A DNA stretch of 64,000 nt from Trichoplax sp. H2 (GCA_003344405.1 NOWV01000036.1:186001-250000); one strand, 5' to 3'. Counted from the first letter of the stretch, positions 37,201 through 52,039 are shown. Program-made: numbers and translations. Notes: a model not told the origin generated them from the sequence alone.

Positions 37201-40200
37201 AATAAAAAGAAAGGCATCTGACAATAATTGACTTTAATGCAAGTGTTCCGATTTAATTCTACCTAATAATCGCTTCTGTTCATTCTGAATAATATTATAA
37301 TGTTCGTTAATTTTATGACTATGCTATTAAGTATTTTGTTAATAGAAAATATCGATTGTTTTCTAAGTTTTATTTCCAATTGAAATATTGATAATGGTAT
37401 AGAACTGATGTTATGCGGAGTGCAAAGCGTCATATTAAATGGTACGTGAATATCTTTTACCCGCCTTTAACTCTGACTTTCAATCGCTTATCAATATTGA
37501 TACCAGAGATACGAGTTTTACATTCTAAAAAGAGTTGATAACAATTCATTTATATCCAATTCAATATTAAAGTATTAGAAAACGATCTGGATTTGACATT
37601 ATCATATTTGAAGAATTTATAGTTCAATATCGTGATGTCGATAGATTCAAATTTCTCGAAACTATTATAGTAAACATCAGCGTAGGGCATTGTTACTAGT
37701 ACAATTGTCATTTGTTATTTTAAAAAAATTATAAGAATACCATTTGACTTATTACGGCATGATAGCTATAAAATTTAAAATACTGTTAATAATTAATTTA
37801 ATAAATCCATTTCTAAGCCCTATTTTATTAAGTTTTAGGAACTAAATTATTTAGCCTACGTAATTCGATCAGCGTAACTAGTTAAGGTACTTTTATATCT
37901 TGTATTCTATTTGCTATAATTTGAAGTGATGTCAAGATGAGAAATTCAGGTATTGATTGATTATGGTATCTAAAAATTTCATAATAAAGTGCTATAACAA
38001 TCTAGAAGTTACTTAGGTATTCGGAATATTATAAATTCCTGACAACTGTGATCCAATCACAAACTATTTTTATAGCAGCTTAGAACCTCTGATTACGAAC
38101 AATATTCGACCAAAGCCTGACATACTCTGGATGCAATTGCCTAGGAATAAATCAGTTTATCATAACTAAATATATTGCTTACTAAAGAAATAAAGCCTTC
38201 GTTTATTCTAATCTTAATATGTAGCCATATTTTCTTTGTTTGATATAAAAACTTTCAGGTACAATAACAATCGAAGCGATCCAATTCAAAGTATAATTAA
38301 ATTGCACAGGTACAAATTTAATATAAAAAATGTTCAGATGTTAATAGCATTAAGTTGTAAAGTAACTTTATAATAATACTCTATTTTACTCTAGTATTGA
38401 ATAACAAAATTTGATGTTTTCTACGTCAATTGAAACTTATTTTCATCAATTAGGAGTGTGCATTTCTGTATTGGTGGTAGCTATATTTAGGTATATTATA
38501 TAAAATCTGTCAATCATCGTTAAATTATTCTTATTAATACGGAAGTTCCTGTTTTTCGTGTTCCTTTTAAATCGATCCTTTTATAGTTGAAGGCGTTGAT
38601 TGCTTGGTAATTTTAAATTATGTTACCATTAATTTTAAATAATAAAAATCAACATACGATTTGTCAGTTTACTGCAATGTATGATTTACGGAGAAATTGT
38701 TTGTTATTCTTAGTTAATATCATTGCTGAGCTTATATAATACATTGAACTTTGATCAAACATGAAAAATATTACTGGCGCTTTCTTGGATTTTACGCCGA
38801 TAATCAGCTGTTTACTACTTATGCAAACTTCAATAACTACCTATAAGTAGTCATAATCTGCGGTCAAGCTGGCTGAGATGCCTAGGAGTCTAGTACGGCT
38901 TTATGAATTAGATTTTATGAAGTACAGTAGGATAACAACTAATACTCCTAATAAGGTCTAAACAAATACCGATAACAATTTCTATAAAAGATTTCACAAA
39001 AGTAGAATCTCTACCAGAGTTCAGTCACACAACATTTTATAAAATCTACTGCACTTCATAAAAGGTATGGTTCAGGCAAAAATAGAAATTACTTTCCTAG
39101 TGCAGTAGTTACTTTGATTTATATGATCTTGCCTTCGAATAATTCTAAATGGATATATTAATTAAGACATGTTTTGAAATTGAATCTGATCACACTTAAT
39201 GTTTCGTAAATCAGTCAATTTCGAAGTGAATTGTAATGACGTAAATTATAAATAGTTCAATTTTTTATTTGACCCTAACTCTAAAGGCTATCAAGGCTAT
39301 CGCCTTCATCCTGATTTTGGAGTGTTACTGTTTTTCTAATTTGCGTCAATGCCGTTAAAAATTGAATTTGATATTAACAACTTTTACTTTCTCTTTATTT
39401 GGTTTACAGACCATGAAAGTCAATGGTGTCAAATTTCTTATTCTTTCCTGTAAAGTGTACACCGTAAAAATATAATAGGAAAAAATGCATAACTGGATCT
39501 ATACTCGGGGATTTAGTTATCGATATTATAATCTATTTCTTTCTTAGATGACTACTTTCAAAAATAACGCTGAATCATCGTATTACAAATAAAATAATAA
39601 AATAAATAATCTTACCTGATTGAAAGGTGTCAATCAATCAAGCATTGGACATGAAGCATGGTAGCTTAAGAAAGTGCAGCATTCCTCAATCCGTCAAAGA
39701 TAACATTTAAGTTAAAGGTATATTCATCTATTTACTTAATATGAATTTGTTATCAAAATTGATTTTCGTATTGTAATATTCCTTCTTATATTCACGCAAT
39801 ATAAGTTAAATCCAGTTGAAATGGAAATTTTGCTTTTAGTCTTTGATTATGTCATAATAAACTGCTTTTGTTATAACTTAATACGAATTATATTAAAAAA
39901 ATTTAATTGCTATTACGGTTTGTTTACAATTTGTCTGTACCGATAAGTGCTGTCAATTAAGGGACGTATGCAGGCTTTGCAGAGAAAATTGAGAACAGTT
40001 TCTACTTGACTTTGGACTAGAATTTAAAGTAATTTGATCTATCTTCTAGGCTGGAAATAACTTTATATGTGATTACGGTCGAGTTATTACCAAAGTAATT
40101 CTGATATCTTAATTGCTTATATACAATAAAAAATTGCCTCCGTTTCTGACTCTGTCTACTTGCTATCTCTAAAATTATATCATCATCAAGGCAGCCGAAA

Positions 40201-43200
40201 CTTCTATACAAAGGATCTATAATATAGAGATCCTAATGAGGATGAATAAATCGCCTCTACAATCTAAAGGATTGATCGCGTGAACAATGCTTTAGAAACA
40301 ATTAGAAAACAAAATTATTTCATTCTTAAAATAGTACTTTATAAATATCATAAGCATTGCAACTCTGATAACTAATAGATAATAATTAATTTTATAAATT
40401 GCTCCTTCAAATGCGTTGAGAATAACGCTAATTAGTCCTGAGCTTACTCTAGCACTCCATATTCTTCTTTGCATCAACTTTGCAACAAGGTGTCTCATAA
40501 CTATAAGAAAATTTCAAGCTATAATTTCTCAACCATTAATAATTTGAATCGTTGCTCAGTTGTTTAGAATTGACCGTGTTAAATCGGATGACGAAAAAAA
40601 ATATAATATTTTTTCACTCTGCTAAATGAAATTGTTATCATTTTATTTTAAATACGTATATAGGAGTATGTATACTAACTGTAAAATATATTTAGCAAAG
40701 CTTTGGTAAGGATTATATAATATAGTATACGGTCATTATTATGTGATCGCCAAGCATTTTTCCGTTTTCTTACAGTACAAAGACAGATTAAGAAATTTGA
40801 TGGGAATTATATATCATACATCTAAAATATAACTGAAAGCTTTGAAATATATTAAAATTCTTTTCAGCTAATTATATATCGTACTACTTTTATTCTATTA
40901 TCACGTTAAACTCGGGGAATATATTCAAATACGAGTTATGGTGAGTTAATGTTATTCCAATAGTACTATGTAAATACTGATTTTGGAAAACTTTTAATTA
41001 TCGCACTCGCTGATTTTTTCTTTAATGACTATTGACGTATTTCAGTATTAGTAGGAAATGAACTGCATGCAAATTATTCATTCATTCTTATAAGTGCCAA
41101 AGCACTATTACTTCTTTAACTACCACAGAAAGTGAATAAATAAAAACTATAGCTTAGTGGTCGGTTTAGTTTTTCGATTTAGCTTCTTTATCTAATTGAT
41201 GATATAAAATAGGGTGATCATGCGATGGAAATTCCAATTATATTTCATGTTTAAGTATTAATTTATGACAAAACGGTATGAATGAGGAGCTATACAGTAG
41301 TGATAATATGCACGTAGATATAATTAATGGTCAAATTGCAATAAAAATGATCTTATATATGATAAATTAAGTAATATGTGCAGCTGGAACATGTATGATA
41401 TCGTAAATAATGATTCGTTTTAAATTTGTTGATAAATTACGTGTCATCTGTTTCGGACGGATTCTAAAATGGGAAAGTTTGATAAATTGTAAATAGATGT
41501 TTTGAAGTTTAAGACTGATTAAATAATTATAATTAATAATAAAAGAATAATGAAAGGGTGATGCTAGCCCATGTTTAATTTTTGGGAATTCTTATTATAT
41601 ATAATGAATTCATCGTTATAGGAATTAGCCAATCTAATATTATTAAATGTTTTGCCCGGGATACTTTAGATAGGGTAAGTCGTCATTACTAGGCCCATGT
41701 ATTCGCTCTTTGTAAGTATAGACCATTAATATAATTTTAATTCTCTGAAATTTATATCTAGTACTAAAGTACTTTTCGTTTCATTTTACGACATAAATCT
41801 ATGTACATTATTAGCAATTCTAACTGTCAATGTTTTCTCTATGGGGTGAATAGCTAATCTATTCTTGGCAGTCTTTTACGTTTACTACATAATTCAAGCC
41901 CTTCCCGATAGACTTATAATTATTATTTCACTTTATGAAATCTAGATGTATTTTAAGATAAATGACGGTAACATTAGATTTGTTTGATTTCCCACATCAT
42001 GATTAATTTATTAATAACTGTTATAAGTTGCATCGTAGGTTGGATAATAATAATAATAAATACTTTATCAATCGCATCCGTAAACTATACAAATCTGAAA
42101 ACGATACCTAGTCAGGATAATTTTTTATTTGTACGGATAAAATAAAACATATAGTACAAATTACGAATGTAACTTTTTAGGCTTATTGACATATCGAAAT
42201 CTATTTTAATTATTGCATATCCACATACTCATATCTGTCAGTTGATTTCATTTATGAACGTTGCTTTGTCATTTGACATTTTGGTAAAGGGCAATTATGT
42301 TAAACAGATGGTACGGAAATTGAACGAAATTGTTTGTTGGGTTTAAATTCAGTACTTCCTAATTATTGTACTGTTTACATATATGCTTTGAGGAAATTAT
42401 GTCTAAATTAATAATAGTTAATCAGTTTTAGTTTCTTCTATTTCTAATTTTGATAGTATTAATTAATATATTATGGTTGATTCTGGATAATATATATAAC
42501 CAACATTTATAGGTTACTGTAAAGTATTGCGGAAAATGTCATTATTCATGGTATAAGCATATCGTGATTTTTCTATCGACAAAAAGTAAACGGAAATAAA
42601 ATGATCGATAAATTTTCAACTATTATATATGTAACCTATATATCAAGAATTTGTAATAAAAAAAATAACCAACCGAAAGATTTATTATCAAATAATCTAA
42701 AGTTCACTTGTGCCTAAGTATATAAATGTCTACTATCCAATTAAAATAGACAGTACAGTATAACAATATCACCAAAAATGAAGAATAGCAACTGCAATTT
42801 GTCTTTCCCAGATAATTGAAGTTTTCCTTAAGACTGACTGAAGCAAATAAGATTCAGTAGTGAAAAATCAAAATAGCACCGGAATATGTTGCCACCTTTC
42901 AAAAAAGGATAACAAAAGTCCGATATAAGAAACTTTATACCATTCATTGGCAATAAATTTTCAATTCTATTGTTTAGGATAGATTGTCCAAGTAAATGCG
43001 CGAATGAATAAAGTTCAATCAAGTTATTATTTCTGTATCTGTACTGGTGGAGAATAATAAATCGCAAAATGGATTTACTAAATATAGATTCCTTTTCTGT
43101 TTAAATAGGGCAGGTATTGATTATTTATAGCTATGTATATTTGATTATACACCGGTGGCAAAGATATATAGCAAATAGCAATGAGATAATTACCAAGACA

Positions 43201-45299
43201 TAACGTACGGATGTTAATTCGAGTGTAAATACTGTTCAAACTGCCAGTGTGAATTATTTATATTATTGCATCAAGCCAGAGAGTAGAAATGCTTTTGTAG
43301 CTTAATAACGAATCAGTTTTTGTCAACACTCTTCAATCTGGATTTGTTACTATTAACAGCTTAGTCTTTTGTGCACAAAGTTCTTATATGCATTGGTAAT
43401 TAGTTGAGAATGGACGCAACTGATACAATCTAGCTGTAATTACAAATTATGACTAATTCCACATGGTAATTAAACTGCGCTATAGTATCAACTGATATCT
43501 GGTTTATAATACTAAAGTAACAAATACTTCATTTTGTGAAGTGAATCTTGGATCATTTGCTAGAGCAAATTCTTGATTCCTGTCTAGAAATTCGAAGTAT
43601 GTAGAGTAGTTATTCTATTTGTTAAGATTAATTAGCTCTATTATCTAGGTATACAGCATTAAATAGCTGCCTATTTTAATATTATATTTCACTTCACGAA
43701 TTCGATTATCGGCGAGTTAATTGAAATTTGTCATACAGATACTGGTATATGATTAGAATAGACCTTGCTGTCACTCTTTGAAAAGAGGTCTGTCAAGTAA
43801 AATCTTTACAATTTCCCGTATAATAACTGTAGCATGTTTTAAGATTTCGTTATAACGTAATTTCTTTATTGCATCTGGTTGTTTTATGCATAATTATGCA
43901 TACTTGTAGTTTAGTGGTAATAAGCGATTGGCTAATTTTAGCCGTTTTTCTAGTCAAGGATGCTCGGAACAAAATGAATTGAAATGTATATTTGTGGTTA
44001 AAAAGGTATCCTTTGTAGTCAAAGTAATATTTCTATACTTTTCTATTTCAGTTATATACCTGCAGTTAAAGAGAATAACAAATTACGACCTTTGTAATTA
44101 GCATAAAGCTGTTGCCAATAGCTCAGTAGTCTAGTTGCTTATGGTATTGCAATATTGAGCGGCTGGTGGTAATGTTTTCATATTTTGAATGGAATGATAT
44201 CTTTCTCTCACTGATGAATACTGGCATTATTTCCATAAAATGGGACTATTTATTGAATTATAATGCTAAAGAAAGACAATGAAGAATAAATATCTGCATA
44301 AACCCTATTATTTATGGCAGGAAGTTTGTGACAGTATCATTAATTGGTTCTTGTTTTTGCATTTTAGACGTGTATTTTGTGAAAGCTGTTGACCCTAACC
44401 AATTTATTTGGCTTGAGACAGGGGTGAATATCGAGTTGTTTATGAAATTTAAAATTCCGTCAATTCTATCCATTATGCTATCGAGGCTATAAATTTGATT
44501 TTGGTTATGTTTTATATATGATTCACATTCAATTGGAAAACAAATTGACAATCTTTGATGTTTAGATGATCGCTATCATCCTGTATTGAATTTTATTGAA
44601 AATTAATCAACTTTAAGATATGAAAAGGTACATACATATTTCGCCCCCACCCCCCGAAAAAATCATAAATTAAGAATATGATTTACGTATAGTAAAATTG
44701 ACGTACCATTAAGAAATATAATCATGATTGTTAAGATCGTTTCATCATCTTATGCTAACAAATTCTTTCATATTGATAGAATAAAGTTCACTCTCCTTCT
44801 ATAGGAATACGTGAATTTGACCAATCAATCTATCGCTATCATTGTAATTTTACTGTTCATAGCTTATTCTTGGCATTTTATTTATCTATACAACAGTCAG
44901 AAATAGAAAGTTAAAATAAATATTCTTATAGTCTAATTCAATCGTTGTCTACATCAGTAATTATACTAGTGTAAGGCTGTATGGAACTAGTTCAAAACCA
45001 CAACTTGTTTATGTCTTAAATCAATTTGTTGATGTGCATTAAGAGATGCACTGTCGAAAATAAATTTTATAGTATTAATCAAAATTATGAATGACTATGT
45101 CAACTATTGCAATTGTCATTGTTTCTAAATCAAGTCTTGGACGCTTACTGACTTCCATATTTATAGTGAATTTAATAACTGTTTAGTTTAAGAAAAAATG
45201 ACATCATTGTTTATAAAGAAATGAGATGCAATTTTTTCCCTCTCTTATACTATAACAATAAAAATAAGTTTTACAACACGTGTCTTTCCAAAATAGTAT
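28232..45299. other. Long AT-rich gene-poor region
   Basis: About 17 kb with no supportable coding gene. The open frames are short, on both strands, low in complexity and lack family motifs (for example 29741-30070, 36855-37175, 40292-40498). A diverged tandem duplication lies near 30004-30445, and a weak exon-like stretch on the minus strand at 33978-34063. Distal regulatory DNA or undetected non-coding RNA genes cannot be excluded. Confidence 0.5.
30004..30445. repeat. Diverged tandem duplication, period about 235
   Basis: GCGATCACGTACTATTTTAT occurs at 30004 and again at 30239. The following 200 bases match in patches (AACCATTATTT, CCTTTATCAG, TTTAAATAGG, ATAAGACATTAC). The second copy carries small insertions and many changes, so the duplication is old. 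Confidence 0.75.
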
Positions 45300-46960
45300 T
45301 TAATCCACATGATACATGAAAGTGAAATGGATGAAATTAGCCTTCCAGAATGGATCCTTGATTGAATCAGTCCATGCTAATAACACCCTAGTCGAGAGAA
45401 AGAGGTCCAAATTGGAATGATTACAATAAAACTGAAAGCGGTACATAATGTCGATCCGATTTCCCATGTGTTGAACTTATTTCATTTAGGTGATTGACTT
45501 GAATTGTTCCAAGTTGAAGATGATATTCTTGTCAATAGTCTAGGATGCCATCTTCCGCCTTTCAGTCTTGAGTTGATTAAAACGATGAACGATTAAATTG
45601 GCAACTCAGGATCATTAAGATGTTGAAGATTTTTTGGCTAGTTAACGGATCAAGTTGATCATCCCTTGGAGATAGCGTTCTTTCCAGATCAAATCGATGA
45701 TAACATAGATGGTAAAGTCTAATTATGGATATGCCATATCTCAGTTTATCGAGTCTATCGCCCGGAAAGTTTAAACCAGATTTCTCTTCCTTTACTTCCA
45801 GTATAGGAAGAGAATCGTCCATTTTCCCCTCCACATCTTGTTCTTCAATTCCATTGCATGCGATTCACCATCGATTGGATGACAATCGCGATTGTCATGT
45901 CAAACGGCTGAAATGACCTCTGGAGTTGACGTGGATAGATGAAGCGTGTATAGAAATGATAAACGTTACGTTGTACAATGGTTAGCATGACAATCTGCGT
46001 GTCAGGCTAACCCTATGCAGAGGAGGCATTACTGCAGATGGAAATTGGCGAAAAAAAACATCAAGTCGTTCATTTTCCTGTCATCATGTCTTCATCCAAG
46101 GACATCTGTCAAGACATGGCGTCAAAATGAGAACCCAAAATTTCATAGTGGATCCAAAGGACTTCCTTGACACAGATATCGCCAGTTGATTGATAGGACA
46201 CTGAAAAAATTTTCCATCTCCAATCAGGCGTGCTGATGTTTGGCGTCAACACACCCATTGCCGATAAGATAACAGTCGTGTCAATCAATCCAGGGTTGTT
46301 TTCTTCTTTCACTGAGTGTGTATAGAACATGATAGAAAGCCTTGCGATAGATATCGTGGTAATCTCACGCTTGACCTATTCATCCGCTCGCCTCACCCAT
46401 TCAGTACGGATGTTGAATAGAATAGGGTGACAGCAATAGGATTGTTTTGGATAGCATCAATGTCGTACCGGGTTTCACTCTTGTAGTTTGTTGTCGTTGT
46501 CATTGGTGTCATCAACATCGCCAGTCAGTCGTTTTTTGGCGTCAATTGATGGACAATCACCTGTCGTGCCATTGACGTGTGAAATTGTACAAGCAATCAG
46601 AGCAATTCCAATGGACGATTTTCATCGTCTTCTTGCTCATTTAAATCCACTTAGTTGGTGTTGTTTTCGTCTATTTCATGGCTAGACTTACATCATAAGT
46701 GGAAATGAACCATTTTTAATCATGAAATATGAACTATTTCTTGACGTAATACGATCCACTCTTGGACCCAATAGATTTCCAAGGCGATAGAAAGATCAAT
46801 TTGAAATCGATCGCCATTTGATTAAGAGCAGCTTCAATTATTTGCTTTACTTCTTTTTAGTACAGATCAAGGTGTAGTGATTTTGCTTTGCTATAGGAAG
46901 GCAAAAGCATGTCAAGTGGATTATAGAGTCCAAAATGTACTTTGATCCAATATCCAGACC
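45300..46960. other. GC-elevated stretch, possible decayed gene or element
   Basis: Base composition is visibly richer in GC than on either side, and short open frames crowd both strands (minus 45577-45834 and 46109-46330; plus 46488-46685). Minus-strand pieces read like fragments of one protein broken by stops and frame changes, for example GLIDTTVILSAMG near 46270 and VIGLDIGSKYIL near 46950. These faintly recall retropepsin-type motifs, but no family can be named with confidence. It may be an old mobile element. Confidence 0.3.
45980..46012. repeat. Short inverted repeat (hairpin)
   Basis: GGTTAGC and GCTAACC enclose TGACA and TGTCA with one A/G mismatch: 12 paired bases around the 7-base loop ATCTGCG. 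Too short for a typical animal miRNA precursor. Confidence 0.6.
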
Positions 46961-47157
46961 AATGACGTAATGTTGCTCAAAATTGACATAACATAGGAAT
47001 AACAACTGCTACCGGTAGTCCATTATCACTATTGTAAACGTGCTAAATCTGTCGTCCAAAATTTGTGGTGATAGTTAAATAGATTTGACCTTCAACAAAT
47101 GGTTGTAAACTTGCCTATGTATTTATGATGAGAGTCTAGCATATTTTAAATTAAATG

Positions 47158-50098
47158 TTATTGCACATCGAGTGTTAGTGATCTTCCAAGTAATGCTTTA
47201 TGATGTTGACGAGGAGGTTTATGATCCAAATTGCTGACAAATCGATTAGCAATAATAACTTTAGAAAATCTTCTTTTCAAATTGCACTTACGACGATCCA
47301 TACTCTTATTGTGTGGCCCTTCTAATAGTGCTTCGGCAATTCGATCAAAAACTGCCGAAACATTATGACCAGTTTTAGCTGATGTTTCCATATAAATGGA
47401 TTTGGAAGCAATATCATCAATATCATCATCTAGAACTTGTCGATCACTTTCAAGATCGCATTTATTACCTACTAAATAAATTTCTTTACGACCACGACCA
47501 CCGATTACGTCCAAAACTTCTTTATAGATCTCTTTGACGTAATCAAAGGTTGATTTATCGTCCAATGCAAATACCAATACAATTGTGTCAGCCTTGCGAA
47601 TTGTTAATCGACGCATTTCTGGAAATGAATAGTATCCAGCAGTGTCCATAATTTCTAATGTCATACGGCAGCCTTGAGCAATTATTTCTTTCTTATAGAA
47701 TTCATCGACGGTCGGTTCATGCTCAACATTAAATTCATTATCGAGATAGCGTTTGACCAAGCAAGTTTTACCTAATATCGATAGAGAATCAATTACGCAT
47801 CAGAAAAGAGGTGAGAAATCCGCCGCATCAATCAATCTTTGGTTGGTATTTTTAAATAAAGTAGTCCAGACAATTGATTGAATCGTCCAAAAATATTGTA
47901 ATCAACAACTTTCAATTTTATAAATTAAACGACAGTTGTTTCTTATTATTCCATTTCTGAAACATAGTAATGAATTCTTTGCTTTTCAACTTATTGTTGC
48001 TGTTCATTCTTGATCAATACTGATTACTATTATTTTAACCTTATCTTAGAATGGAAAAATGTCTATATGCTGTAATAGAAAACAATCCAATTTTCTATTC
48101 GGGGCATAAATCAATATGGATATTAGTATTGATTTATATTGACAGTCCCTCCTTGTCTACAGTAGGTCAACACACAGCCATATAATTACTACAACAAACA
48201 TAGTAAAATTACCAATAAGGAAGGAATAGAAGGAACTTCGTCAAAATGTGAAAATTCAATAAAGGTTTAAAATACTGCTAATGTTAAATGCGAATAAAGA
48301 CGTGATATGAATTGAATGCAGAGACAATCACTACATTGTATCACGTCAGTATATCTCTCCAATGCATCCATTTTATCATCGTAGCTTGCTACTTTTAGAG
48401 TTTGAATTTCTAGGAGCAGGCTTCCATTAAAACCATAAGGTGTTAATTAAATTGGTAGCGTTAACTAGTATAACTTATTGCATGCTTGAACCGCTCATCT
48501 GTACCAAGGCACGATAGCAGATGATTTTACTAAAGTTAGTGTCTTTACTTCTCACTTAAGGCACTACTGTAATGCGATCCGTACTAAATGCAATTGACTT
48601 AGAATCTAAGATAAAAGAATAGTAGCTGATTTAAACATAATTCCAATTTCAAAGTCAGTAATCAGCCAATATTCGAATAAATCAACTCCCGTAATAGCGT
48701 AATACTTAAATATGCAATCTAATAGGCAAGCTACTATCACAATGTGATACTTTAATAAGGTAGAAGATATCGAAATAATTTATATATACTATTTATAGTT
48801 TATCTATTTGACTGAGAAAGGAAATACAGTTCGGAAATAACGAATAAATTAATTGTGCCATGTTTATCTTTTGCTTAGCCTACTGCTTTATAAATTGTTA
48901 AAAGTGTACCACATAAAATTTTGATAAGAAGTATTATATACATGATGTTTTAAACCTAGATATAGTATATAGTAGGTCACTCAAGGCTATTTCACCTGCA
49001 TTAAATATTCTATCGATACCGGATAAATTAATTTAGGAAATAATATTAATTAAAAATTGCTTCGGTATTGCTTTCCAAAAACCATTACAAATAGCTGATA
49101 GTAATGTAAACAGTTTTTTCCCGACAACACTGAGCAGTCGGCTCCACTTCCAGCCTACGGTTAATCAACTATTCGTGGTTATACATGTAAATTATCGACA
49201 ACCTAATATCTATCCTCAATGTCTTCTCTAAAATATAGAGCATTCTCCTATCTTTGAATTGTTAAGAAATTTTAGCATAGTTTTAAGTTGATAATAAGAA
49301 TGGTCTTTTCCTAGTGTATGGTACGTGCTTATAGTTTTATTGCATATTTACAGTATATCGTGACCTTTAAAATTAAAATCGATTCTGTGAAATGATAGTA
49401 TAATCGAGAAATAATTGTTATGGACCATCGTATAAATGTCAATTTACCTATCTACAACGATTAAGTAGCATGTAGATTTTAGGAATAAATGACCATTCAG
49501 TAGGATTGGTACCATTCTACCAAATTACGCAGTATATGAAAGTGCAGTATAAAAACTAAAACTGCGTGTGTCTTGATCCATAAACTAAGTCACAAACTTG
49601 AATTTTGGGCCATCTATGTAATTCTGCCAATTGTTAGTCAATGATTTATCCTTTAAATCTTGAATAATTTATAAAGTCTCAATCAAATCTACCGTAGATC
49701 TTTTTGTATTTTAATAATCAATTTAATCTAACTAGCTATAATAAATTACGTAAAGTAATATGATGATCACATAAGACTTAAACTACTTGACGATATCAGT
49801 TATTTTGCAAGAAATTTAATAGAATGTCTCTACTGATGCAGCTGATCAAATTTAAAAAAATGGATTATCTGTATATTATAGTGTAGAAATAGAGGGTGTA
49901 TATGATGAATGGGCTTTGTCCATACTATCTTGTTGATTTCGAAACAAAATTCTACATTACGAAATACAGAAATCAAAGAAAATGCCAAGAAAATGACTTA
50001 CCCACTGCTGCTGTTCCTAGCACCGCTACGCGATGGCAACGAATTTGACGCTGTAACATTTTTAGAACTTGATATTGGATATCAGCCGATGTTGGCAT
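47158..50098 (-). CDS. Ras-family small GTPase, RASD/Ras-dva-like
   Basis: Exon 1 (50098-50002) and exon 2 (47771-47158) join to 236 residues. The 2230-base intron (donor GTAAGT, acceptor TTAG) splits the codon of the P-loop glycine. G boxes are complete: GTAAVGKT (28-35), Thr53 in EPTVDEF, DTAGYY (75-80), NKCD (135-138) and ETSAK (161-165). The positions of Ras Gly12 and Gly13 are Ala-Ala and the Gln61 position is Tyr79, followed by SFPEMRRLTI, a pattern seen in the RASD/Ras-dva branch rather than classical Ras. Such changes usually mean weak intrinsic GTP hydrolysis. A basic C-terminal extension ends LTLDVQ with no CAAX cysteine, so prenylation is not expected. The start at 50098 was chosen as the first ATG in the P-loop frame with family-like length; Met14 is an alternative. 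Confidence 0.88.
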
Positions 50099-52010
50099 TC
50101 GGTTATAACAAAATGCAATAATATTAATTAGCGAATAAAAGGAACTTAACCAGGCCAATGGATGGAGTAAGTACACGTTATCGATCGTTTATAGAGAGCA
50201 AATGATTAATAAAAATCAAACCACTCTAATTTCTCTATCCTAAATTTCAATCCTGGTTTCAAATTTCGAAAAGACCGTATTAGCTTTTTGATCATAGATT
50301 CAAAGTCATAAAATTGAATTTTATCGACTCTTAAGTTGAGCTCAAAATCGATTACAGGAAATCAATACTAGAGAAATAATTTTACTTGAACAGCATAGAC
50401 AAATTATGAGGTTATGTATTAGATTACAGTAATCAGACTTACTCGTTATGTTAATTGTGTAGTAGGTAATAGAAGCTTCGGCTTTCCTATTGCTAGTATC
50501 ACAGTGATGTTGACGATAAGAGATGATGGATCAACTGATGAGAGAATTAAATGGGTTTCTGGTTACATAGATATTTAAAAAGGCAGATAAAAGATCGTAA
50601 CAAATCAAATTAACAATACGGATGGCTAAAGATAGACAATTCTGTCTCCTTCGGGGCTAGATAATACCTAATATAGAATTAAAGAGGAGTTACTAAGCAT
50701 AATATCATGTCATTCATACAATATCGACAAAGGTACCAAGAATTTTATGAAATACTTCCAATTTTCAATGGAAAATGATAATACCTTATAGACTTTTTGG
50801 AAATATTAATGAAATATTCACAATGGCATTGTCTAATTTTAAAATCAATGATACACCCTGGCATGTTGTCAAGTGGATGACAATTTACTTCTGGTCTATT
50901 ATTTGAATAATTTATAATGAAATGACTGCAGCGTATAGAAATGAAGTAGAAAGGTAGACTCTATTCAACCATGAAAACATTTACGATGGCCAACCCATCG
51001 CTTGGAAAAGATATTGTTCTATTGATTAATGCTTTACTGATGATAACGAAATGAGTGCATGATTATATTAGTATTGATTTGAGTTAATCTACAACTCACG
51101 TATTTATTCCACCTATCTTAACTGCCAGCTATTATTCTCATACAGGCTTGCCCCCTCCTCTTTAACCATGGCCTACTGTGTCAATGCAGTTTATGTTAAT
51201 ATAAAATCTAACTACCGCCACATTGTTATTTAGTGGCACGTAATCACTGTTAGCAGTTTATGCCTATAACCACACAGTATAGACTAGAAATAGTAATTGA
51301 AGCTTTAATAAATTGAGTTTATTTTTATTTTTCGCAGTGATAACCTTACTTATATCAGTGATTTAGAACATTTTTCTAAATAACCGATTTTGCATCCGGA
51401 TACGTTCATAGCTATATTATAGACGACTTTTAAGTCCATAGACAGTATGTGTATATATGTTATACTAAAAGGATCGTAAAAGGCTAAAAATATTTATTTA
51501 TGCCTGTAACTGAATTATATATTCATAAATCATATCATTAGTAAAGCAAACATCTTTGAACCAATAACTTAGATTTAGTATTTTACCAAGTTTACCGTCA
51601 TTCACATAAAATAAACGGTAATACAACGTTTGTGTGAGAAATATTATAAATTTCAGTTCCCTTTTCGTTTTAGATAGTACTATAGCATGAACGGCTTTTG
51701 TTTTGATCTTTTATTATTCATATTTAATTTCTCCTCCTACTAGAAATAAACACTACAGAATGTAGGATATTTCACCATCATATTGGATTATATAATTTGA
51801 TATAGGGAAGGATGTACGCTGTTGACAGCATATGCTGGCCTTGATTTTAATGTGTTAGCAAAATAAGTACCATAGTAAAATGAATCAAATCGTCTTAATT
51901 CGGAGAATAATATAGAATTCCTGCATTTATCCATATGTTAGTAATTCACCTAGAGAACACTGGAAACAATAGGGTGAAATACTATTTTTTAGCTCTTTCG
52001 TCATTTTAGG

Positions 52011-52039
52011 CAATATCTTGCAGCGCAGGCAAGATATTG
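52011..52039. repeat. Perfect 11-bp inverted repeat
   Basis: CAATATCTTGC and GCAAGATATTG form a perfect stem around the 7-base loop AGCGCAG, with a possible further G-T pair. Confidence 0.7.

Noticed and set aside
44641-44660. Poly-C run CCCCCACCCCCC as a possible quadruplex element
   Set aside because: Only two C-runs, too few for a stable four-stranded structure; likely simple sequence.
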